NCBI GenBank assembly: GCA_963793295.1
Contig: CAWBZX010000022.1
Location: 38,053 to 102,052, forward strand
DNA from: JAHDHW01 sp963793295
GTDB lineage: Bacteria; Bacteroidota; Bacteroidia; Chitinophagales; Saprospiraceae
Length of the DNA: 64,000 nucleotides
Direction of reading: 5' to 3'
The notes beneath the pieces were generated by a model. It was not told where the DNA came from. It did not search any database and saw nothing but the letters and a program-made list of their open reading frames with translations. Shown here in pieces: positions 8,709-16,126 of the stretch. Positions within the stretch are counted from its first letter, which is position 1; every line of letters starts with the position of its first letter. Both the position numbers and the translations under genes were made by a program.

Positions 8709-11114
8709 ATGAAGACAAATTTGACTTTACGAAATTTGACACCCCTTTTCACCCTTCTTGCCTTATTATTTTCAACACAAGTTTTTGCACAACCTGCCAA
8801 TGATGATTGTGCCAATGCTTTTGCCGTAACTATTGGAGTCGATGAAGCCAATTGTGTACCAGTTGAAGGAAGCACAGTGGACGGAACACCTTCTACTACG
8901 CCATCTAGTGTATGCTCCGGATCGTGGTTCGGAGACGATATCTGGTTTTCATTCACAACAGGATCTACTATACCAGATAATAGTATTACGATTAAAGCAT
9001 TTTATGGAACAGAACCAGGAGATTTAGGACAAGCCGGCATGGGATTGTATGAAAGTTGTGATTTAGACGCAGTTCCCTTGACCTGTTTTTCTGATGCTCC
9101 TGGCCGAACTACGATTGAGCCTTATGCATGCCAACTTATACCTAATAACACCTACTATGTTCGTGTCTGGTCTGCACCTGGAGTCAATGATAATTCAGGA
9201 GCGCTTCGCTTATGCGTATTTAATTCTCCTCCTCCTCCTCCTGAAACAGATGTTATACTTTGGGGAGGAAATCCTGGAGAAGGAGATTTTGACGGTGGAT
9301 TAAATGGATGGACAATCGTTAATGATACCTTGGGTTGTGGCGATACTTTTGACTTATGGAGATGGGATCCCAATGCCGCTTCGAATGGAAACTCTTGTGG
9401 TGATGCTACAAGTTCAGCACCTTCTGCGTGTAATGGAGGTATGGCTTTCAGTTCTGATGCTTATGACAGTGGCAACGGGCCATGCGGTGGCGGTGGTGGA
9501 CCATGTTCTGCCCCCCAAGACGGTGAATTGGTTTCTCCCGCTATTGATCTTTCTGGTTTTGGACTTCCTTCAAGTTCTGGTATTTCCGTTAAATTTTTTC
9601 AAACTACCCGGCAATTTAACAGTGTCTATTATATTTTATATAGCAATGACGATGGAGCGACCTGGATCGAAAAAGAAATCAACGATGAACTTGTTACAAA
9701 CGATGCTGCTACCGATGAATTTAAAAAGGTGTTTCTTAAAGATGCCGATTTAAGTTCCACCAATTTTCGAGTAAAATTTAGGTATGAAGCTAATTTTTAT
9801 TATTGGATCATTGATGATGTTCAGCTAATCGAAACAGAAGCGAACAACTTACAGGTGGCACCTAATAATTTCTATGCGATAGCGCCTAACGTGGTGACTC
9901 CCGTAAGCCAGGTGGAGCCTTTCAGCCACCTTGCTGATATTTATAATGCAGGTGCTGTTGAGCAAACCAATATCAATTTGAATGTAACCATCGTCGATGA
10001 CAATACTAGTAATGTAGTCTTTACAGATGATTTACCCTATGATCCCATCCCAGGAGATTCTTTGGTAGAAAATCTGCCTATGCCAGGTTACTTTACTCCT
10101 GATGGTACCACTCCGACCACGTATACAGCCACCTATGAAATCACATCTGATAGTATGGATTTCACGCCAGCAGATAATATTCAGACTTATACCTTTATGA
10201 CTTCCGATACCGTTTTTGCAAAAGAATTGGGCGGAACCGGTAATTTTAATCCTGCCGCAAGTAATTGGGAAGGAGCTATGGAGCCTCATAGTGCAGCTTA
10301 TGGCAACTATTATTATGTCGTCGATGGAGACAACTGGCACGCCTCTTCAGTCACTTTCGCCATCGGAAACGGTGAAGATCTTGAAATGATTGGCCGACTG
10401 CTTTCTATTTATCTCTATACCTGGGATGAAGACACCAACGAAGATGGTAATATGGATCCGGATGAAAGGACAAGGGTTGCGTTTAGTGTTTATGAGATTC
10501 AAGGCACAGAAACGGTTAATGATTTGATTACATTACCACTATCATACTTCCCGGCTAATACCCCCGGCCCGATTGATATAGAATCCAATCAGGCTTACGC
10601 TGTTATGGTTGAGTATTCTACAAATGATCAAGTAGATTTTATTATGCGAAATAGTACTGCGCTCGATTATAATGCAATGGTCACTCGTTCTGAATTGGAC
10701 GGTATTCCTGAAGGAAACGGAAGGTATTCGCCATTAGTTGGTTTAAATGGTGATCTTGAATCTGAACCATATGGATCAGTAGGTTTTGGTCGAAATACCG
10801 TTCCTGTTATTAGATTGAATATAGCAATGGTCGTTGGTACGGAAGATCAATTGGGTGCCGAGGATATCATTAAAATTTCTCCGAATCCTACCAATAATAA
10901 AATCAATTTAAGTATTGATTTGGCAGAAACCCATGATAAAGTGAACATTCGAATTCTCGATATTAACGGGCGTTTAATCATGGATCAACATTATGAAAAC
11001 ATGAAGCAGGAAATGCTTCAATTTGATGTTAGTAATTATGCTTCCGGAACGTACTTCCTCCATTTTATAACTGACAATGGAGTTAGAACCGAACGCTTTG
11101 TGGTACAACATTAA
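8709..11114 (+). CDS. T9SS-secreted array protein E (PANDxC-type N-terminus)
   Basis: This 801-residue exported protein has a signal peptide of about 28 residues (MKTNLTLRNLTP to QVFAQ) and then the PANDDC beta-sandwich module (about 29-175). A proline-rich linker PPPPPE precedes the choice-of-anchor-like domain (FDGGLNGWT, glycine- and cysteine-rich insert, YSNDDGATW, WIIDDVQL). The CARDB-like segment, MEPHSAAYGNYYYVVDGD, calcium loop DTNEDGNMDPDE and sorting domain (ISPNPTNN to RFVVQH) follow. The HS-W of the other copies is HS-A here. The leader and first codons are nearly identical in DNA to gene F, but the middle is closer to gene C, again suggesting module exchange. Its function is unknown; its length and layout match its paralogues. 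Confidence 0.93.
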   Translation: MKTNLTLRNLTPLFTLLALLFSTQVFAQPANDDCANAFAVTIGVDEANCVPVEGSTVDGTPSTTPSSVCSGSWFGDDIWFSFTTGSTIPDNSITIKAFYGTEPGDLGQAGMGLYESCDLDAVPLTCFSDAPGRTTIEPYACQLIPNNTYYVRVWSAPGVNDNSGALRLCVFNSPPPPPETDVILWGGNPGEGDFDGGLNGWTIVNDTLGCGDTFDLWRWDPNAASNGNSCGDATSSAPSACNGGMAFSSDAYDSGNGPCGGGGGPCSAPQDGELVSPAIDLSGFGLPSSSGISVKFFQTTRQFNSVYYILYSNDDGATWIEKEINDELVTNDAATDEFKKVFLKDADLSSTNFRVKFRYEANFYYWIIDDVQLIETEANNLQVAPNNFYAIAPNVVTPVSQVEPFSHLADIYNAGAVEQTNINLNVTIVDDNTSNVVFTDDLPYDPIPGDSLVENLPMPGYFTPDGTTPTTYTATYEITSDSMDFTPADNIQTYTFMTSDTVFAKELGGTGNFNPAASNWEGAMEPHSAAYGNYYYVVDGDNWHASSVTFAIGNGEDLEMIGRLLSIYLYTWDEDTNEDGNMDPDERTRVAFSVYEIQGTETVNDLITLPLSYFPANTPGPIDIESNQAYAVMVEYSTNDQVDFIMRNSTALDYNAMVTRSELDGIPEGNGRYSPLVGLNGDLESEPYGSVGFGRNTVPVIRLNIAMVVGTEDQLGAEDIIKISPNPTNNKINLSIDLAETHDKVNIRILDINGRLIMDQHYENMKQEMLQFDVSNYASGTYFLHFITDNGVRTERFVVQH

Positions 11115-11132
11115 TTTCTCGTAAAATTCTTT

Positions 11133-11173
11133 AAAAAAAACCTTCCGAAATTAATTTTCGGAAGGTTTTTTTT
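11133..11173 (+). terminator. Intrinsic terminator after array gene E
   Basis: A hairpin with an uninterrupted CCTTCCGAAA arm pairing to TTTTCGGAAGG and a long T run. It is the near twin of the terminator at 8358-8396. Confidence 0.9.
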
Positions 11174-11175
11174 GA

Positions 11176-11257
11176 TTTAAAATAGCATGCACTGTAACTT
11201 TCAGTTTTAACAATATTAAGCTAATGCAAATTTTACTTTTTTTATTATTTTTACTAA
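11176..11257 (+). repeat. Duplicated intergenic spacer, copy 2
   Basis: Diverged copy of the spacer at 8401-8484, in the same place relative to the upstream gene and its terminator. It is directly followed by the 123-bp inverted-repeat element, which copy 1 lacks. Confidence 0.65.
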
Positions 11258-11259
11258 GT

Positions 11260-11382
11260 GACGGAAAGAAAATATTGATAAGCTATTTCATATTCTGAAA
11301 ACAATCTAATCAATTGACTAAAAGGAAGTTGTTAGAATGTTTTTGGGATATGTAGAAAAAATAGATTATTAATATTTCCGTC
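11260..11382. repeat. 123-bp inverted-repeat element, copy 1
   Basis: The element begins GACGGAAA and ends TTTCCGTC, with arms of about 26 bases that also share TATTGATA/TATTAATA and CTATTT/AAATAG blocks. An element of exactly the same length and layout lies before gene G. It may be a MITE-like non-autonomous element or a duplicated regulatory region with symmetric sites. No target-site duplication is obvious. Together with the terminator and spacer it fills the 317-base gap 11115-11431; the remaining 49 bases are the leader of gene F. Confidence 0.7.
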
Positions 11383-11431
11383 AAACTACTTATAAGAGCA
11401 TATTTAATTACATTTATCCAAATCCACAATT

Positions 11432-13768
11432 ATGAAGACAAATTTGACTTCAAAAAACTTGATCCCCTCCTTTACCTTTGTTGTATTATTATTTTCTACA
11501 CCATTTTTTGCCCAACCTGCCAATGACGATTGTAGTGGAGCTTTCGAATTTACAATTGCAGCAGATGAAGCCTCTTGTGTGCCGGTGAATGGAAATACGG
11601 TAGGAGCTACTGGCTCAACGATACCTTCAAATGTTTGTTCCACAAGTTGGTTTGGAGACGATATTTGGTTTAAGTTCACAACTGATTCCAATTTGCCGGA
11701 AGGGGCAATAATTATAAAAGCATTTTTTGGTACCGAGACTGGTGATATTCAAGCGGTGGGGATGGCTATTTATGATACCTGTAGTGTTGAAGCAAACCCG
11801 ATTTTTTGTTTTTCCTCTGATGATCCAAATGAAAATCAATTAGAACCTTTTTTTACAGGAAATCTGTTGACCGATCATACTTATTATGTGAGAATTTGGT
11901 CTGGATTATCTCCAAACGATAATTCAGGAACATTCAGAGTTTGCGGTTTCTACGAGCCTCCTTCTGATGATGTTGTTTTATGGGATGGTGGCCAGTTTGA
12001 TGGCGGAATGGGTGACTGGACAACAGTTGGTATTACCTCTGATACTGCTGTCTGGACTTACAAGGCATGCTCCTGCTCTGAAGGTTTTTGGCGTCAATCT
12101 GTTATAAATTCACCAACAGCTTATAACGGAGCGATGATTTTTGATGCCGATTTATTAAACTATGATGTTACTTCTCAACCATACCCTTTTCACGAAGGAG
12201 AACTGATATCTCCGGTTATTGATTGCTCCACTTTTGAAGCGGTATCTTTAAAATATTATCAAAGCTATGATGCTTTGAATGGAGCTACTTATTATTCTTA
12301 TAGCCTTGATGGTGGAAATACCTGGGTAGATCAAATCGAGGTAAATGATGATATAGCAGGAAATCAAAGTACGCCAACCCCAAGTTTTAAACGTCATTAT
12401 ATTTCTGAAGCTGCAGGAGTTGACTCTTTTAGAATAAAATTTATTTTTGATGGAGATTATTATAACTGGATCATTGACGATGTGCAACTTATCCAACCTG
12501 AGCGAAATAACTTGATTGTGATGGACAACTTTTATACAATTGCACCCAATGCCATGACACCTTATAGCCAGGTTGCTCCATTTAGTTTTCTTGCAGATGT
12601 CAGAAATGCTGGTGCAGAGCCACAAACCAATGTAAACCTAAATATCTCAATCGTTGATAACACCACTTCAACAGAAGTATTTAGTGCTGATTTGCCCTAC
12701 AATACGATCCCTGCCGATTCTTTAGTTGAGAATGTTCCTTTTACAGATTATTTTACAGCTGATGGATCTATAACGACTTATACAGGCACTTACGAAATCT
12801 CATCGGATAGTGTAGACTTTGATCCTTCTGACAATTTCCAGTCTTTTGATTTCATGACAACTGACAGTGTCTTTGCTAATGAATTTGGTGCAACCCGAAC
12901 GATTCAGCCTGCTGCAAACAATTGGGAAGGAGACATGGAGCCTCATAGCTGGGCATTCGGAAATTATTTTTATATCGTCAATGGAGACGACTGGTATGCC
13001 AGTTCAGCCACTTTTGGTCTTGGAAATGCCGACGCTCCAGGGATTGCAGGTCGTTTGATCAGTCTTTATTTGTACCGATGGGATGAAGACACCAACGAAG
13101 ATGGCAATATGGATCCGGGTGAAAGAACAAGGGTTGCTTTTAATGTTTATGAAATCCTGGGAACTGAACAAACTGCTGATCTGATTACGGTTCCTTTACT
13201 TAATTTTCCAAGCAATGAGCCAGGGCCGGTTGATCTTGAATCCAATCAGGCTTATGTGCTTATGATAGAATATGTAACCCTCGATGAAGTTGATTTTGCT
13301 TTGGTTGCCGGTGAAATTAATTTTGATGCGATGACTTTCCGATCCGAGTTAGATGGAATTCCTGAAGGAAATGCAAGATATGCTTACATGCTGGGCGTTA
13401 ACGGTGATTTAGAGGCAGAACCATACAGCAGTGCTGGTTTTGTGACCCGAATGGCTCCGGTGGTCAGGCTTAATATTGCAATGATTGAGTCAGCTGATGA
13501 AGTTTTAGATGCTTCCAATATTATCGAGATTTCTCCAAACCCTGCGGATAATAAAATCAACTTGAATATTGATTTGACCGAAATGCACGAAAGGGTAAAT
13601 ATCAGAATCCTTGATGTCAATGGTCGTTTGATTTTGGATCAACCACATGATAACGTAAAGCAGGAAACACTTCAATTTGATATTAGTAATTATGCATCAG
13701 GAGCTTACTTCCTCCATTTCATTACCGAAAGTGGAGTTAGAACCAAACGCTTTATTGTGCAGCACTAA
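11432..13768 (+). CDS. T9SS-secreted array protein F (PANDxC-type N-terminus)
   Basis: This 778-residue exported protein has a signal peptide of about 28 residues (MKTNLTSKNLIP to PFFAQ) and a PANDDC beta-sandwich module very like gene E's. The middle beta-sandwich switches to the type of genes B and D (VLWDGGQFDGG, ACSCSEG, SLDGGNTW, NWIIDDVQL). Then come the CARDB-like segment, MEPHSWAFGNYFYIVNGDD, calcium loop DTNEDGNMDPGE, and a sorting domain beginning ISPNPADN and ending KRFIVQH. It is therefore a clear mosaic of parts found in its neighbours. Surface display or release is inferred from the sorting domain; no enzymatic motif was recognised. Confidence 0.93.
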   Translation: MKTNLTSKNLIPSFTFVVLLFSTPFFAQPANDDCSGAFEFTIAADEASCVPVNGNTVGATGSTIPSNVCSTSWFGDDIWFKFTTDSNLPEGAIIIKAFFGTETGDIQAVGMAIYDTCSVEANPIFCFSSDDPNENQLEPFFTGNLLTDHTYYVRIWSGLSPNDNSGTFRVCGFYEPPSDDVVLWDGGQFDGGMGDWTTVGITSDTAVWTYKACSCSEGFWRQSVINSPTAYNGAMIFDADLLNYDVTSQPYPFHEGELISPVIDCSTFEAVSLKYYQSYDALNGATYYSYSLDGGNTWVDQIEVNDDIAGNQSTPTPSFKRHYISEAAGVDSFRIKFIFDGDYYNWIIDDVQLIQPERNNLIVMDNFYTIAPNAMTPYSQVAPFSFLADVRNAGAEPQTNVNLNISIVDNTTSTEVFSADLPYNTIPADSLVENVPFTDYFTADGSITTYTGTYEISSDSVDFDPSDNFQSFDFMTTDSVFANEFGATRTIQPAANNWEGDMEPHSWAFGNYFYIVNGDDWYASSATFGLGNADAPGIAGRLISLYLYRWDEDTNEDGNMDPGERTRVAFNVYEILGTEQTADLITVPLLNFPSNEPGPVDLESNQAYVLMIEYVTLDEVDFALVAGEINFDAMTFRSELDGIPEGNARYAYMLGVNGDLEAEPYSSAGFVTRMAPVVRLNIAMIESADEVLDASNIIEISPNPADNKINLNIDLTEMHERVNIRILDVNGRLILDQPHDNVKQETLQFDISNYASGAYFLHFITESGVRTKRFIVQH

Positions 13769-13788
13769 TATTCCCTCCATGATTGAAT

Positions 13789-13830
13789 AAAAAACCTTCA
13801 GAGCAAAAATGCTTCTGAAGGTTTTTTTTT
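13789..13830 (+). terminator. Intrinsic terminator after array gene F
   Basis: A stem of AAAACCTTCAGAGC with GCTTCTGAAGGTTTT (one bulged base), a six-base loop and a run of T. The sequence differs from the D/E terminators. Confidence 0.88.
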
Positions 13831-13875
13831 CGTCTTTTTTCAAATTAATTTTTGCTTCGGTATTTTTCAATAAGT

Positions 13876-13998
13876 GACGGAAAGAAATTATTGATAAGCT
13901 ATTTCACATTTTGAAAATGATCTAAATAACTGATTACCAAAAATTTTTTAGATTATTTTTAAGATGTGTTTAAAAAATAGCTTATTGATAATTCCGTC
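13876..13998. repeat. 123-bp inverted-repeat element, copy 2
   Basis: Starts GACGGA and ends TCCGTC. The arms match through ATTAT and ATAAGCTATTT after a short internal gap, better than in copy 1. It occupies most of the 329-base gap 13769-14097 between genes F and G. The remaining bases to 14097 are AT-rich leader without an ORF; TAAATTTA near 14056 is a weak -7 candidate. Confidence 0.72.
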
Positions 13999-14097
13999 AA
14001 ACAACTTAAATATAATGACTACTGCTAATCATCGTTTTTAATTCTTTTTTTTTAGTTAAATTTACTCAACAACTTATCTCAACTAAAATTAAAAACA

Positions 14098-16026
14098 ATG
14101 AAGGAACAACTCACAAAAAATTTAATTATTCTCTGCACCATATTATTTGGCTTTCAAATAATTAATGCACAAACTGTATTCTGGGAGGAAGATTTCTCTT
14201 CTATTATGGGGCTTCCAACAGGATGGACTACTGTAGATACTACTGGTGGAGCTGGCGAGTGGATCTGGTGTGACACTCCTATTGAAGCTTCCTCGTGTAT
14301 CGTAGGCTGGGACCTTTTCTCTGATCAGCATGAAGGCGGTTTTTTTTCAAGCACAGCGGAAAACGGTTTTGTATTGATGGATTCTGATGGACTTGGTAAC
14401 GTTTCACCCAATCATGTTGTTCAACTAACCACTACTTCAATTGATTGCTCTGGACAACCAGAAGTATGGGTTAAGTTTGAAAGCCTGATCGGTATATTTG
14501 AGAATCCTACACCCAATAATGTTTTCCTTCGTGTGAGCTTAAATGGTACCGATTGGACAGGCTTTGATCTTTTTGATATATCGATAGCAACACGCTGGTC
14601 TGACAATCCTGAATTTTCATTTATTGACATCAGTAGCGTCGCTGCCGGAGAAGCAACGGTCTATCTACAATTTTCATGGACCGGCAATTTTGAATACTAT
14701 TGGCTTATTGATGACATGCAACTTTATGATGCAGATCCAACTGCACTTTTTATTGTAGCTAACGATATGCGCGTCAATGAAAACTTTTATGCTATAGCTC
14801 CAAATGCGATGTGGCCGGCTTCTCAGATAGAATGTTTTGGATTTCTCGCTGATGTTGAGAATGTGGGTTCTGCACCTCAAACAGGGGTTAACTTAAATGT
14901 GATGATAGAAGAAAATGGAAATGCAGTTTACTCAGAAGATCTATTCTATGGTGATATGCCCGTAGATTCTTTAGCTGAAAATCAATTATTTGAAGGATGT
15001 TTTACCCCTGATGCCACACCAGGAAATGTTTATAATGGAACCTATACGATCACCGCAGACTCTGTTGATCTAGCTCCTGAGAATAACATCCGACAATTCA
15101 ACTTTATGGTTACAGATACGATTTTCTCAAAAGAAATGGGTGCAACCAATTCTATTCAACCTGCTGATTCTAACTGGGAAGGGGTGGATGAAGGTCACAG
15201 CTGGACGATGGGGAATTGTTACTACATAGTAAATGGAGACGGCTATTTTGCAAGGACCATTTCATTTGGACTCGGCAATGCGGATGACCCCGGAATTGCA
15301 ACCCGCCTGATTTCTCTAAACCTTTGGGAATGGGAAGAAGACACTAACCTGGACGGAAATGCTGATGTGGATGAAAGAACAAAAATCGCTTCCAATATTT
15401 ATGAAATTCAAGGCACGGAAACATTAGAGGATGTTATTACTTTACCATTGCTCACATTTCCTACTTTTGAGTTGGCTCCGATCCCTTTGAAAGATACGAC
15501 CCGATATATTGCAATGATCGAGTATGTAACTATTGATCAAATTAATTTATATTTTTCCGGAAGTATAGATTTTGATTATGGTGCGCAGGTGTATCATTCG
15601 GAAAATCTTGTACCTCCGGCTGCACGACAAGCAGAAATGATCGCAATCAACGGAGATCTGGAAACAGAAGCTTTTGATAATGGAGGATTTGCCAGTGGTA
15701 TCGTTCCGGTTTGTCGCTTGAGCATTGGTGACCAACCGTTAAGCGTGGGTACAAAGGATATTTTATCTGATAACAACATACTTTTCCTATCTCCAAATCC
15801 GACATGTGATAAAATCAATTTATCGTTGGATTTGACGGAAATTCACAAAAAGGCCAAGGTAAAGATTCTCGACGTAAGCGGAAAAGTTCTTTTGGAACGC
15901 AAATATGAAGGCATTCAAAAAGAAACATTCACTTATGATATCAGCAACTATAGCAATGGAACATACCTCCTCCATTTCATTACTGAAAGTGGAGTAAGAA
16001 CAGAGCGCTTTATTGTACAGCACTAA
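14098..16026 (+). CDS. T9SS-secreted array protein G (no extra N-terminal module)
   Basis: This is the shortest complete paralogue (642 residues). A 25-residue signal peptide (ending IINAQ) leads straight into a choice-of-anchor-like beta-sandwich (GLPTGWTTVDTT, VSLNGTDWTG, YWLIDDMQL), with neither the PA nor the PANDxC module. The CARDB-like segment, the diverged core (DEGHSWTMGNCYYIVNGD), the calcium loop DTNLDGNADVDE and a sorting domain (LSPNPTCD to RFIVQH) follow. The core is the most diverged of the seven, yet the calcium-loop ligand positions are kept. It is the last gene of the array and faces valS across a shared terminator. Its function is unknown. Confidence 0.93.
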   Translation: MKEQLTKNLIILCTILFGFQIINAQTVFWEEDFSSIMGLPTGWTTVDTTGGAGEWIWCDTPIEASSCIVGWDLFSDQHEGGFFSSTAENGFVLMDSDGLGNVSPNHVVQLTTTSIDCSGQPEVWVKFESLIGIFENPTPNNVFLRVSLNGTDWTGFDLFDISIATRWSDNPEFSFIDISSVAAGEATVYLQFSWTGNFEYYWLIDDMQLYDADPTALFIVANDMRVNENFYAIAPNAMWPASQIECFGFLADVENVGSAPQTGVNLNVMIEENGNAVYSEDLFYGDMPVDSLAENQLFEGCFTPDATPGNVYNGTYTITADSVDLAPENNIRQFNFMVTDTIFSKEMGATNSIQPADSNWEGVDEGHSWTMGNCYYIVNGDGYFARTISFGLGNADDPGIATRLISLNLWEWEEDTNLDGNADVDERTKIASNIYEIQGTETLEDVITLPLLTFPTFELAPIPLKDTTRYIAMIEYVTIDQINLYFSGSIDFDYGAQVYHSENLVPPAARQAEMIAINGDLETEAFDNGGFASGIVPVCRLSIGDQPLSVGTKDILSDNNILFLSPNPTCDKINLSLDLTEIHKKAKVKILDVSGKVLLERKYEGIQKETFTYDISNYSNGTYLLHFITESGVRTERFIVQH

Positions 16027-16057
16027 AAACGATTAATTTTACAAATAAATAAATCAA

Positions 16058-16092
16058 AAAAGCCTTCCGGAAACATTTCCGGAAGGCTTTTA
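16058..16092. terminator. Bidirectional terminator between array gene G and valS
   Basis: AAAAGCCTTCCGGAAA pairs perfectly with TTTCCGGAAGGCTTTT around a two-base loop. A and T runs on both sides suit convergent termination of gene G and valS. Confidence 0.9.
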
Positions 16093-16126
16093 ACTTACTC
16101 AATAGTTCTATTTTTTTTTAAAGACA

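Noticed and set aside
9304..9753. 149-codon open frame in another frame of array gene E
   Set aside because: Overlaps a well-supported secreted protein and has no start context or domain of its own.
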